From positions 1 through 43,749 of the forward strand of contig NW_014578163.1 in NCBI RefSeq assembly GCF_000485595.1: a stretch of DNA of 43,749 bases, given 5' to 3'. Below are positions 28,928 to 39,626 of the stretch, in pieces. The position numbers and the translations under genes are program-made. A model generated the notes under the pieces. It was given only the letters and a program-made list of their open reading frames with translations. It had not been told where the DNA came from and did no database searches. This DNA comes from Priapulus caudatus. Taxonomy: Eukaryota; Priapulida; Priapulimorpha; Priapulimorphida; Priapulidae. Positions within the stretch are counted from its first letter, which is position 1. The number at the start of each line of letters is the position of its first letter.

Positions 28928-29781
28928 CCCAGCAAACACGGAACATTCTCGTAACATTCGCTGGAGGTTATAGTTTGGTTACATTAGCCAAAAATATTCT
29001 AAGAACGTTCCCATATCGTTATGCATTTATTGGTTTTACTTGGTGAGTGAGTTATGTTCTTGGAATGTTCGGAAAACGTTAACCGTCCTCGGATGGGCAC
29101 GAAAATTGCCGTTTTTGTGATGTTGCAAACTATAGCACAGGTAATCAAATGTATTTTTTTTCGCAGTGGCTACGGGGACGGTAGCCGTATCTTAATGTCT
29201 CGAGGCTACGGGTACGGTAGTCCATTTGCGCATGCATCGCTTTTCCACAAAATAATGTCGTTCACTAGCTATTAATTAATCTCCAGCCTAAGTAATTAAT
29301 TAATTAATTAATTATTAATTAATTAATAAATTAGCTAGCCTACACTAGTTGTTTGGGATTGATTGTCAGTTCAGAAACAGTTCAGTTCAGTTTGTTATTA
29401 AAAGCCAAAGATTATATATACACCATAGATTAATTTATCTGTGTTTAGATGCTATCATATACGACTCGAGTCGCTTTATAATTTGTGTTAAGGTTAGTGA
29501 TAGGGATAGTTATACTGTTTGTACTTGTTTGTGTGTGTGTGTGATGGTACTGCCGTACTGGAGACATTAAGATAAGACTACAGCGCATACGTATAGTGTT
29601 GCTGCAGTTAATATGTCATTTTCGGAAGTTGATCAATGTTATGTGAATGTTTGTAAAAACGTTCTCAGAATGTCAGGAAAACTTTCCTAAAACACGTTAT
29701 TAGAACGTTACTGAATAATGTTCTGCTAACCTAAAAGAAACATTCCCATAACATTCAAGGAACATAACTTTGTTAGCTGGG
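28928..29781. mobile_element. MITE-like element with CCCAGCWAACA ends
   Basis: It starts CCCAGCAAACA and ends TGTTAGCTGGG, inverse copies apart from one mismatch. Subterminal regions on both sides are full of AACGTT/GTTATG/ACATTCC words, as in the fragment at 9502. The interior has a run of ATTAATTA palindromes (29292-29330) and no recognisable protein. No clear target duplication is seen. Confidence 0.65.
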
Positions 29782-29826
29782 CTATACTTTCCGAACCACT
29801 CAAGTTCAAATCAATTCATTTATTCC

Positions 29827-30204
29827 AGGACCTGGCTAAGATATGTATGCACATAATTTAGGAAAGGATATCTTAATTGTTATAGGCTAATTAGACCCCA
29901 AGGAACAACTTGGGATGTGTGCCAAAATCTCTATCCGGGGCGAACAGCCCAAAAATGTCCACGCCCTTTTAAAAATGACCACGCCTTTTTTAATCGGAAG
30001 TGCTACTACCGACATAGCTGTATCTTCTAAACCGCTGGAGCTACAGATATTTTGAGGTGCTCAAAATGTTCAGAATGGCCATTACATGTCTAGGGTGTCA
30101 TAGAAGAGTGTAAAATTGGATATTTCACGAGAAAATGGCCAAGGTCAACTTATTACATACAAACAACTAACTACCTACATACTGGAATTTCCATATATTT
30201 ATTA
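29827..30204. repeat. Left long inverted repeat of the CXC-protein unit
   Basis: It is about 378 bp and non-coding, with GTCCACGCCC and GACCACGCC words and a GGGGCGAACAGCCC patch. It pairs with 32155-32506. Confidence 0.8.
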
Positions 30205-30431
30205 ACTTAAACTTTCCGGACTTAGATCAGAGTTAGAACATTTGTGTCTTCTATAGAGAGCTTAAATGTTTCAAAGATCAGCAGGGAAATTGCCCAACAG
30301 CCAACAATACAACTTTTAACACTACATTAGTATCGGTACTGTTTATGTGTCACGTAAACCAGGGTCAGGAACACGAAGAGTAACGCAACAGAGTCCACGC
30401 ATGAGGATGATGAGCAGTGTTCATTCAGTTT

Positions 30432-32112
30432 TTACAACAATCACCTCCCTTGCATTTGCAGTACTTGCAACACTTGATCCCAGCTACCCTGCAGGGACAC
30501 CCATTCTTGCGAGCACACTTGCCGCACGTGCAAGGATCTGGCAGGCCATCGGGTTTTGAGATGACTATTTCAGGGACTAACAAACCATAAGACCAGGGTT
30601 CTTACAAAACCATAAGACTCGGCATTCATAATCAAAGTGGCATCTCTAAATGGGGCTTGGACCCACAGCTGCTGCTGGTGATAGGCTCTATGGATATGTT
30701 TGTTTCCATTAGTTGAGGTGCAAGTGGTTCTCTCAAAGTCCATCTTGAGGGCATTGCTATCAAATGCAGCGAGGCGCAGGTCGTAAAATGTCTTCAGGTC
30801 TGTTGATGGTTTGAGACATTTGCNNNNNNNNNNNNNNNNNNNNNNNNNNNNNNNNNNNNNNNNNNNNNNNNNNNNNNNNNNNNNNNNNNNNNNNNNNNNN
30901 NNNNNNNNNNNNNNNNNNNNNNNNNNNNNNNNNNNNNNNNNNNNNNNNNNNNNNNNNNNNNNNNNNNNNNNNNNNNNNNNNNNNNNNNNNNNNNNNNNNN
31001 NNNNNNNNNNNNNNNNNNNNNNNNNNNNNNNNNNNNNNNNNNNNNNNNNNNNNNNNNNNNNNNNNNNNNNNNNNNNNNNNNNNNNNNNNNNNNNNNNNNN
31101 NNNNNNNNNNNNNNNNNNNNNNNNNNNNNNNNNNNNNNNNNNNNNNNNNNNNNNNNNNNNNNNNNNNNNNNNNNNNNNNNNNNNNNNNNNNNNNNNNNNN
31201 NNNNNNNNNNNNNNNNNNNNNNNNNNNNNNNNNNNNNNNNNNNNNNNNNNNNNNNNNNNNNNNNNNNNNNNNNNNNNNNNNNNNNNNNNNNNNNNNNNNN
31301 NNNNNNNNNNNNNNNNNNNNNNNNNNNNNNNNNNNNNNNNNNNNNNNNNNNNNNNCCCTTTTTTATCTATCAGTGGACACAACCTCAGCAGCTCAGTCCA
31401 AAGTTGTGATTTGGCACTCTTCCTCAAGTAACCATCTTTGTCAACCAAGAAGAACGCAGAGTTGGTAATCTCATGCTGGAGTTCTTCAACAGTGAACCCC
31501 CGGTGACACATATACTCAATAAACATGAGAGCTTTGATTGTCTCATTTTTGATGTCTGCTTTGGGAGCCAAATTCAAGCTGGTCTTACTCTTAGAGGACC
31601 TAAACTTGATTTTGCTAATAGTTGAGTGTATCGATATCGACTTATTTCTGAGTTGATCATCGATAAATTTAGCACATGCAGCACTGCCCTCATTGATACA
31701 GCGCAACAACTTGTCTACGTTTACGTCGGTCACAATTTCTCCAGTGAGAACATTCTTCAGCGCTACCTGGTCTTGTAGAAGGCTGCATACCTTCAAGAGA
31801 TACCCCTCTATGTCTTGCACCATCCCAACTATCTTAGTTGCATTACTCGGGTTGAACTCGTGGTGAAGTGAGAGTTCTCCTTCGATATCATCCTTCATCT
31901 TCAGGAGGTCAACATACTGGTTTTTTTATGCTTGATGATTCCTCACAGAGCAACGGCTTCCTTCTTCCTAGTGACCCCAATTATCCCCCCACACACTTTG
32001 GCAGGGCGGTTGTAGCGCTGCTCTAGCGCCTGGTCAAAGTGCACTACACTACCTCTCCTGGTGGTGTTCACGACAAATCCACCGTTCATGTAGCAGTCGT
32101 AGAGGAGTGGGA
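30432..32112 (-). pseudogene. Uncharacterised multi-domain protein with C-terminal CXC cysteine cluster
   Basis: Read on the minus strand. Near the 5' end (32112-31945) is PLLYDCYMNGGFVVNTTRR, then VHFDQALEQRYNRPAK and GGIIGVTRKKEAVAL. A stop and a frame break in a seven-A run follow. A long frame (from 31898) then has LSLHHEFNPSNATKIVGMV, DQVALKNVLTG and MFIEYMCHRGFTVEELQHE. After the N gap comes KCLKPSTDLKTFYDLRLAAF. The frame ends at 30570. In another frame a cysteine cluster follows (CTCGKCARKNGCPCR, KCCKYCKCKGGDCC; stop near 30432), resembling tesmin/TSO1 CXC domains, which bind DNA. The break before it coincides with a ~25-bp tandem duplication around 30575-30620. I recall the FDQALEQ and GGIIG motifs from uncharacterised, often multi-copy invertebrate proteins. 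The role is unknown; a transposon-borne DNA-binding protein is inference. Confidence 0.6.
30824..31355. other. 532-base assembly gap
   Basis: Undetermined bases within the CXC-protein gene. The sequences on both sides belong to the same minus-strand gene. Whether the frame is kept depends on the true gap length. Confidence 0.98.
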
Positions 32113-32154
32113 ACTTCGTAGAGGAGTATGCACATAATTTAGGAGAAGATATAT

Positions 32155-32506
32155 CAACTGTTATAAATATATGGCAATTCCAGTAAGTAGGTAGTTAGTT
32201 GTTTATATGGTAATAAGTTGACCTAATGGTTTTTAGCCATTTTCTCTTGAAATATCAAATTTCACTCTCTTCTATAACCCCCCTAGGCATGTAATGGCTA
32301 TTCTGAACATTTTGAGCACCTCAGAAAATACAGCTATGTCGGTAGTAGCACTTTTGATGAAAAGGGGCGTGGTCATTTTTGGAGTGTTCGCCCCGGATAA
32401 AGATTTTGGCACACATCCAAAGTTGTTCCTTGGGGTCATATTAGCGTATAACAATTGAGATATCCTCTCCTAAATTATGTGCATATACATATCTTATCCA
32501 GGTCCT
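32155..32506. repeat. Right long inverted repeat of the CXC-protein unit
   Basis: Inverse of 29827-30204 with scattered mismatches and small indels. It ends CATATCTTATCCAGGTCCT. Confidence 0.8.
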
Positions 32507-32696
32507 CTACTAATTCTAAAAGTGCCCGGATGCATCAGATCAGATAAGCACGCGCATGCGTGGACTTTATTCAGCCTTTGATTCGTATTACTATTATATC
32601 CCCACACGTTAATTGTGACGTTAACCCAACTTGGAGGATCCGATGACGAGGGTTGTTTACGGCTGTAGACGTAACAGTTCAGTGTTACTCCTCTCC

Positions 32697-33190
32697 TCTA
32701 ACTGACTCCACTGCCTCCAGTACGCTTTTGCCTCCGACCCCATTCCTGCAATCTCTGCAAACTCAGGTCTGTCCAACGCCTCTTCTTTTCGTTACTTGAA
32801 GAAAACAATTACAGGGTCCTTATCCTGTAACCTCCTAATATTTTCCGGGTTCCATACATCATGGCCTTCCCCTTGACCCTCGGGATTTTCTCTGCGATCT
32901 TCTCGCTCTCCCTCGGTCACTGCTAGCACCTGCCCACGCTGCTCCTTATCCTCACATGAAGAACCGTCTCTCCTCCCATTACGACTGGGTGGTTCATATC
33001 TCCATGTAGAATCCTCTGCTCCCCTACTGCAGCTGGGTGGTTCCTCGCTACTCCTCTCCTCGTCTTCTTCCTCCTGAACGTGCGTTTCCTCTTCCTCTGA
33101 TTGCATCTCCATTGTTGGTCGGCCATCCCCTCCCATATTCCACTGCTGGGCCGGTCTGGGGCAGTCCGTTCGGGTCATTTCCCTAGCTGT
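32697..33190 (-). pseudogene. Gypsy pol fragment: linker upstream of integrase
   Basis: A 128-codon frame (33178-32792) has a Glu-rich linker, then SRNGRRDGSSCEDKEQRGQV and NPENIRRLQDKDPVIVFFK. These match SRNGRTDDSSWKDEEKHGHV and HPENVKRLQNRDPVIVFFK of the pol at 21.6-21.8 kb. Homology continues in another frame to a GMGSEAKAYW block at about 32720 and then stops. The Met at 33178 lies within homologous sequence (before TDCPRP, like NCPDN) and is not a true start. It shows that the two gypsy families are related but distinct. Confidence 0.75.
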
Positions 33191-33299
33191 GTTTTACGTG
33201 ATAAACGCATTCGCGCATTCCTGGTGATAGCTGTCCTTGGCTGTGGTCTTCACCTCTTCTTCTCCACTGGGCTGAGTTCGCCCCACTGTGCTATCCTTC

Positions 33300-33900
33300 A
33301 ACAACAGTGTAGGGCTTCTCTCCTGTGTTGTGATAGTTAGACAAGGATAGCTTCATCACATCCCCTCGGGAAACCGTCTGCTCCAATCCGAGTATGCCCT
33401 TGTCCTCGCGCAGCTTCTGCAAGATTGTCTGGATAGGGCATTAGGCTTTACCTGCTTCGCCTACTGGATACCTTATCGGTCTGGCATAGAGTCGCATCCA
33501 GGGAGTCCCTGTATCTCTTCCTGGCTCTCAGCACCGTTCGTCTTCATGCCCCTGATACTGGTCTAGCCATTTCTCTCCTCCTGTCCAAACCTTGAATTTC
33601 TTTCCGCGCTCAAGTGATAGCACTTTCCTGTAGTTCCCTGTTCAGGATAGCATTGTGTCGGATGACGAGAAAGTCGAGTCGGCCAAAATCCCATCGAAAT
33701 TCCTCTAATTGTCTAATAACGCATTGTTTTTTTCTGATTAGCTAAGGTAATGATGCGCGATTTCTAGACGATCCACAGTGCTCTCCAGGACTAATCCATT
33801 CTTCGCGCCGTTCGCCATGCTCAGATCTTCTTTCTCCGTTATCAGCTGGTAGCCCGTACTTGCTTTGCATGTTCGTTAGAACCTAATCTTCATTTATCAG
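33300..33900 (-). pseudogene. Gypsy protease and post-protease region, degraded
   Basis: Minus-strand pieces in different frames match the clean pol at 15.6-16.0 kb. FDGILA and FLVIRHNAILN near 33690 correspond to LDGILGLDFLVPNHAIFN. LEQTVSRGDVMKLSLSNYHN near 33380 corresponds to the KETVLPREVMKVPLVISH region. The retropepsin Asp-Ser-Gly itself was not found in a readable frame. Indels break it throughout. Confidence 0.55.
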
Positions 33901-34549
33901 AACGTCGTAACGTTGATCCGCTGTCATGTAAAAATTTCATTTCACACATTCTTCTAACTTTCACAGGTATGTATCCATGTGGGATGACACTGAGAGCAGT
34001 GGTGCCGACGGTAGATGATAGGTATTCGGCGTTGGGGCTCAGCCTTGCTGAACTATTTCCTCCCTATTTATCGCTAGTTTTAATCCGCTTACGTGTTTTC
34101 GCTGCATCATCTGCCTTTCTTCTATCTTGCGCCCATTCTGGAGAGAGCTGGCTGAAACCATTTTAGATTCGTGGTGTAGCTGCCTCAGTCGGCTTACGAT
34201 GGGCCGAGGCTTACCGACTCTTTTCGCGTAGCCCATCGAAAAAACAACACCATTCTTACACGGTTGCTTGACTCCTCTCGCGCAGCTTCCCCGTCCGTTG
34301 TGCCGCGATTCGCCTGAAAACATTTGCCGGCTATTTGCCATCCGTCGGTCGGCAATCTTCTCTGGCATGTGTTCCCGTTCTCCTGCCAAGAAAATAACAA
34401 TTCTCCAGTGAGGCTTGCCATCCCGCGAATGGTGCCCCACGCTGCTCCTTAGCTCCTGACACTTTGACCTTCAAGTGCTTCAGGATCCTAAAACCCATCT
34501 TCCTGTCTCCAAGGCCTCGCACCTCTGCTTCCCGTAGACTCGACACGGC

Positions 34550-34655
34550 AAGGGGGGGAATCGGGGGCGGGCGGGCGGCGTTGGGCGGCTGGGGGCGGGT
34601 CCGGGGAGGGGAGGGGCGGCGGGGCGGGGGGGGGGGGTTGGGGGGGGAGGGAAAT
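34550..34655 (+). repeat. G-rich block at the gag/pol boundary of gypsy copy A
   Basis: About 100 bp of G with C, T and A interruptions. It lies just downstream, in element terms, of gag, next to the point where homology to copy B ends. Like the block at 15173-15310 it is G on the assembled plus strand even though the element here runs the other way, which favours a technical origin. Confidence 0.7.
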
Positions 34656-34689
34656 TGCCTCTTTCGTTGGCATGGCAGGCTCGTATATG

Positions 34690-36010
34690 AAGTGCCGCTT
34701 CAGCTGGTGGCGGTTATTCTACGATCTAACTGTCTTCCCCTTGTGTAACTGCTCATACTGTGCGCAACCGAGTACGCCGTCGTCTAGCGTCGCTTGGTCC
34801 GCCTGCAAGATGCGTAACGTTGCTGTCTCTGCGATCTCCTATTCCGCAGCGTACCTAAATCTACGCCAGGAACTGCTCTGTCTGATGGATCCTATCATGC
34901 CAGAATACGCCTGGCGAAAACAACTGGGGCCGGCATCACCGGCTCAAAAATTGCTTCCGGCTCTCGCCAGGCCGCTGCTGCCGACGAGCGTAGCTCAGCT
35001 CCAAGTAAACCACGTGGATGCTCTCTACCGATCGACCTGCGTTGGCACGAACAGACAACGCATCCTGTCGAGTCATGCACTCTGTGATCGTGGCTTCTCT
35101 GTTGATCGACTCCAGAGCTTCACCTTTCAACGCATAATCCTAATTGGAATTCCCCATCCATCCTCCGCCAACTGACTGTCACAGCCCGCATGCTCAAACT
35201 TTATCAGGAAGTGCCTTTTTCAATGCGATCGCATCTCCCCGCTAAAGTTTGCGTTTCCGGTTCCTTTACAGGACATCTGCGCCATGGACCTCCTCTCATG
35301 TGACTAAAGCGCAGGTCCTCAATCGCACTCTCCTCCGTTTGTATACGGCCATATCTCCCTAACCTGTAGCCGTATCTCTCGCAGGTCGCCTGTGAAATTC
35401 TGCTTCCCTGTCATAGTGGCACAAATCCCGAAATTCATGCACTACCGTTGTCTCTATCATCTTTCAGAATGCGCCCGGTGGCCTCGCTCGATTCCCTCGC
35501 CAGTTTGCCATGTACGCTTTCTGCTTACTCCAGCGTGTAGGGTGTGTGTATCTCTGTCCCCTTCCTTTTCATATTCCTTCCGCGCTTTCCTGTAAGCCAT
35601 TTCCTGAAATGGCCTGCTAATTCTTCTCCCTATAATCTCTGGGCATGCCCCTGAAATATCCTTCTCTATCCCTAGAAACCTGCTCCGGGGTGAGTACGTC
35701 CATCCGTGGATGGTCGTCGCAATCCTGCGTCCCCGTCTGAAAATAATAGACTCACCCCCATACTTTCTACCGTTCGTCCACAGCAAGCTGTCGTCGAGAT
35801 TCCCATTCGCCTGCCGCGGCCGGCTGGCACGCCCTCGCGCCTTGCACATCTCTCCCTAGACGATCTGCAGCCACGGATTATCCGCCAAAACCTTTTGAAT
35901 CGAATTTCGCTCCCTCTATTAGATACATCTCCCCGGAGGCCCTGCTGGGTGTACATAAAGCGCATATCGGGTCAATTTGAGAATTGTGGCCGATTGCAGC
36001 CTTTTCGACC
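34690..36010 (-). pseudogene. Gypsy gag, copy A
   Basis: It aligns along its length to copy B gag (41149-42240), but insertions of single bases every 10-20 bp leave only short frames, for example ESIIFRRGRR and SRFLGIEKDISGACPEIIGR in 35849-35457. Copy B reads cleanly through the same places, so the damage in copy A looks like sequencing noise as much as decay. Confidence 0.7.
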
Positions 36011-36129
36011 TTTGCAAGCGTAGGGCGAGTCATAAAATTCCAAAGTTCGTTTTGTTCGTTGCGGTTCGCGCGCGTGCTTTTAGTGTATGAAAAATTAATT
36101 TTCCCTTTCGCGGTTCCATGCCCTGACAT

Positions 36130-37445
36130 TAAATTGAAAGTGTATCCGCGACCCCATGAGATGGCGCAACGAAGTCATGCTACGTACCATATTTCAAGTT
36201 TAAAAAAAAACACGCCTCGGCTCGAGACCTAGAACTGCCTCGCGTGCCAGCATCAAGTTGGTCGACACGTCTATGCGTAACTCCACTTCGTATAAGCCAA
36301 CGATAGTTGCTTGCAGTGAAGGTCGGTAACAGTCCGCCTGCACTCGTCACTTGCCCGTATCATCTTGACGCAACCAATGTGAATGTCTACATGGTTTGCC
36401 ATTATGAGTTATCACGTGCATAGTTAGAGAATATAGATATCGTGGCGTCGTGGCGCAGAATTTTCGTCAGTCTCTTTGTTATTTCGTGTACCCAGCTCGT
36501 TTAGTGAACAAAGACATTATGTTTTCATAAGAAGTCACACTGTTCATCAATAGAAACAAAGATCGAAGCTGTTTGATGAAGTATTTGTTTTAAAAATCGT
36601 TTGAGAGCGACGTACAGCATTTCTCCATATATTACATCGTCCCACGTGCTGCTATAGCAAAAACTTCGTCCTACGCCCTGCGGTCGAGGGGGGGCCTGAT
36701 TGCTCTTCGTGCAGAAAAACTTCGGTGCAGAAGAAACTGAACCGTCGCCTGCTCGCAGTTTTTACTGACGGTGCAACCCCTATATATACCCGAGCGTGCA
36801 GCTCCAGATCATAGCTACCCTACACCTAAGCCACAACGTCAATACTACCCTAGTATTCAACGTCCTAGCAATACCCGTTTGCTTGGAGCTAAGTGAGCGG
36901 GAAGTTGTTACTTGCAATACTGTATGTACGGCACTGCTGTATACAGATCCATAGACTGATATAGTAAGGTTAGTAAACATAGTAAGTGTACTGAACCTCG
37001 GTAAATTAACACCACTATTACAATCATAATTCATAATGGGCTCATGTAATACAGAAATGAATAAACGCCTGAGGCTGAGTGTTCCAATATATTTTATATA
37101 TCAGGTTTTTTTTTCGTTTTACCTGCCTATAGCCTAGAGTCTTAACATATAATACTAATGTATTGCGATGTAATGGTTGTGCGCGGTTTATGCATGTATT
37201 GCTAGCGTGTTGCTGCGGCTTAGCCTTTATCACTCGATGGGTACATCCGAGGTGGGAACCGCGCGAGAATATATACTGTTTAGCTGTTACGCGAGATACA
37301 CGTGTCGGTCGATATAGCTTTTACGCATTAGCGATGTAAGGTGTTTGTGCGCTGTTTATGCCATTTATTGCACGTGTTCTCGCTTAGCTTAGTCACTGTC
37401 CGACTGGGTAATCGCGGTGGGAGCGAGTCCCCAGTCTATATTACC
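36130..37445 (-). repeat. LTR-like and leader region of gypsy copy A
   Basis: This non-coding DNA matches 42480-43710 of copy B from TGGCGCAACGA to CGAGTCCCCAGTCTATAT, except for an inverted segment (36695-36914). It contains a TATATATA box and two diverged copies of a ~105-bp unit (37156-37264 and 37326-37442). The exact LTR ends were not determined because no second LTR is paired with it. Confidence 0.55.
36695..36914. other. 220-bp segment inverted relative to copy B (43011-43213)
   Basis: The reverse complement of this segment follows 43011-43213 base by base (CACTTAGCTCCAAG, GTATATATAGGGGTTGCACC, AACTGCGAGCAGGCGA, GTTTTTCTGCAC). The outer flanks (GCGGTCGAGGGGGG and GCACT-GCTGTATACAGATCC) are collinear in both copies. 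It contains the TATATATA box. Confidence 0.85.
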
Positions 37446-37479
37446 TTTTTCCTTGCAGCACATTTCCATGTACTGGGCA

Positions 37480-38240
37480 AGGTTCCGCGAAACGCGGAGA
37501 ATTCGTCAGTCTTTCTGGTGATTCGCGTCACACAGCTTCGTGACGAAAGAGCACAATTATGTTTTTATAACAAGACAAGCACCTGTTGTCACAGTCCAAA
37601 TGTCTACCGCTCTGTGTCCCCCACTAAATGCGGATCTGCGCTGGCAGCTTATGGAATCCGTGCGCCGGCCAATTTCATTCGGCGCACGATCCAAGCTGCC
37701 AGCGCTGCATACTGTCAGTAAGACAGCGTTCCCTGCGGTCGCGCGCCTTGCGCGAACTGCGGCGCAGACGGCGCTTATATCGCTTGGGATCCACACCTCT
37801 TTCGGCACGCTTCATCTAGTATCCCCGTCCTGCCATGCTGGCTTTGCCGTGGGCGTTCAGAACCTCCGCGTATCTTTCTATAAAACTCGACATGTTTTTA
37901 TCCTTGCTCACTTATCCGTCCTGTCAAACTGGCACGCCTGTGCTATCGCTACTCCTTCATGCCAACGATCCTGCGGACGAGGCCCCATTTAACCTGTTAG
38001 TGGCCCTCTAGGGTAGACGAACTACGGTTCGACAGACGTTAGTTCACAACGCGTGTCCAGTGTAGGATTCAGAGTCCGCTCCTGTCGGTGTATTAAGGCA
38101 GGACGGCGATGAACACGTAGCAGATAACAGGCATGAACAGAACACGTGAGATTCGTTAACGATACGGTGATATAGCTTTTATTGCGTGTTACTAATGTAC
38201 AAATGATTCCCCTGCATTCGTATATGCAGCGGCCTTTTAT
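37480..38240. repeat. Diverged LTR-like DNA related to the minus-strand gypsy family
   Basis: GAGAATTCGTCAGTCT, a CGCGTCACACAGCT block and ATTATGTTTTTATAA match 42775-42842, and GGTGATATAGCTTTTA near 38166 matches 43581. The middle part matches the dispersed repeat at 4535-4770. It is probably another, older LTR. No supported gene lies here despite long open frames. Confidence 0.45.
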
Positions 38241-38244
38241 TAGT

Positions 38245-38700
38245 TTTATTGATCCCGTCTAATATCTACGCGTCGCCGGCTCCGTCTGCTGCCCTCACGT
38301 TCGTCCTTGCCTTGCGTGGATCCACACAGTCTCCCAGGTGTCTCCCTCGCAGTCGCTCCCAGCTCTACCAGAATGCCGTTCTTCGCCCGTTTTATTCCCC
38401 TCTCCCGTTCGGCTCTGGTTTACACCTACCTAAAACCCTGTGCGTCTATCCTCTCGCTACAACGCTGCCGTTCGCTCTCTCCCTGTTCCTTTCTCCCTCT
38501 CCTTCTTCTTCCCGCCTTCCTACCTATAACCTATCCCTGAAAAATAACTCTTCCTCTTTCTCCTCGTTCTCGGCTGCTTCTTCTCCTTCTCCTTCTTCTT
38601 CTTCCTGTTCTTCCTGGACCTGTACCTATAACTCTCTGAGCTGCGATTCTGTGCTCCTTTTATACCCAGCCGGCCCGCCGATTTCGCAATCGCTGTGCCT
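38245..38700. other. Pyrimidine-rich stretch without recognised gene
   Basis: CTTCTC- and TCTCCCT-rich low-complexity DNA, strongest at 38480-38620. Ser/Leu-rich open frames are due to composition. Confidence 0.55.
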
Positions 38701-38704
38701 GGCC

Positions 38705-38855
38705 GTACCGTGGTGACTCACCCGTTAGGCCCTCAGTTGTGCAACCCGTAGCTGGCAGTACCCGATGACTCACCGGTTAGGCGCTCACTCAGCTGCGCAA
38801 CGCGTGGTACCGCTCGGTTGCGCGGTACCGCTCGGTTGCCCAACGCGTAACCCCA
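38705..38855. repeat. Short tandem repeats (about 55 bp x2, 18 bp x2)
   Basis: TGACTCACCCGTTAGGCCCT and TGACTCACCGGTTAGGCGCT start two ~55-bp units. Next to them GGTACCGCTCGGTTGCGC is repeated as GGTACCGCTCGGTTGCCC. Confidence 0.7.
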
Positions 38856-38859
38856 GCCT

Positions 38860-39200
38860 AAGTAATTTTCCTTATTCTCGCCCGACAGGCGGCAGCACCA
38901 GCAGTAAAATATGGCCGCGCCCAGGTGTCAATGTTTACACGCTGTCTATATTTATGTGCAATCTATATCTTATCCTCTCTTTAGTCAATATATATAGTTA
39001 TTCTCTCTATACGGTGAGTTCAGTCTATTGGTCCCGGTCTAGTCTACTACTCCTGTACGTGATACACCCCCGAGATCTCCACACTAGCAATACTGCCAAT
39101 AGTAGCCTTACAGTAACACTGTCACACTGACTCGTGAGGCAGAGCTAGCTAACTCTAACTCGGTATAACTGTTATTGGGTTAGCCGGCGTTAGGGGTGGC
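38860..39200. other. Non-coding stretch without recognised feature
   Basis: No gene, RNA or clear repeat was recognised. Its start (CCAGCCTAAGTAATT) is shared with 29283-29297 inside the MITE at 28928. Confidence 0.4.
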
Positions 39201-39204
39201 TAAC

Positions 39205-39290
39205 TGCCGCTGAGAGGGTCTATGTCCCCCATGGTACTATCGGAGGGTACCCTGGGTACAGTTCGATATATCTCGGTTCGACGGTAATCT
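39205..39290. repeat. End fragment of the GGTAC-rich TIR family
   Basis: GAGGGTCTATGTCCCCCATGG, then GAGGGTACCCTGGGTAC, matches the inverted-repeat arm of the telomere-cored element at 8989-9348. The other half is not present. Confidence 0.55.
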
Positions 39291-39626
39291 CAGACCGGTC
39301 TGGAATTGTTCGCACAAATTATATCTTAACCCGAGTGCCCATAGGCGGGTAAATTCAGACTGGAGTAATCTCAGTCTGGTTTGTTACGATGCAGTTACTA
39401 GGAAAGGCATGTTCATATTACGATTGATCGTAATTCGAACACATAATCCTTCTCATTTCAATACTAATCAATTAATATTTGTTTCCAAGCATCTGAATGC
39501 GATGACACGGTATGCCTTCTATCTATGTCTCCCACTTAGTTCACGACGTAATGACAAACAGTTCCGCTTAGTAGTGATCTGTAGGTAAATAACCGTCACT
39601 AATCATTTGTTTACCGTGTGCTTCAG

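Larger units (their letters stand above)
29827..32506 (-). mobile_element. Putative DNA transposon with ~360-bp inverted repeats carrying a CXC-protein gene
   Basis: Bases 29827-30204 and 32155-32506 are inverted copies, starting AGGACCTGGCTAAGATATG on the left and, inverted, AGGACCTGGATAAGATATG on the right. Similarity continues through blocks such as CACATAATTTAGGA, GACCCCAAGGAACAACTT and CAACTAACTACCTAC. Between them, on the minus strand, is a damaged gene for an uncharacterised protein. Next to the inner edge of the right repeat (32127-32166) there is a second copy of the terminal motif. The right repeat could therefore instead be a separate MITE. No convincing target duplication is visible. 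A 532-N gap lies in the gene. Confidence 0.5.
32697..37445 (-). mobile_element. Second gypsy family, copy A: minus strand, lacking RT and RNase H
   Basis: From right to left on the minus strand there is LTR-like and leader DNA (about 36130-37445), gag (about 34690-36010), a G-rich block (34550-34655), protease-like sequence (about 33600-33900), the post-protease region (about 33300-33500), and then directly the linker that in the other element lies after RNase H (32700-33190). The RT and RNase H coding part is absent. Sequence ends abruptly at about 32697 within the region before the integrase zinc domain, and no second LTR is seen. Coding parts are full of small indels compared with copy B. 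It is a dead, internally deleted, truncated element. Confidence 0.7.

Noticed and set aside
37341-37992. Open frames of 126 and 150 codons on the plus strand
   Set aside because: They lie in LTR-like repeat DNA, and the related stretch at 4535-4770 does not preserve any of these frames.
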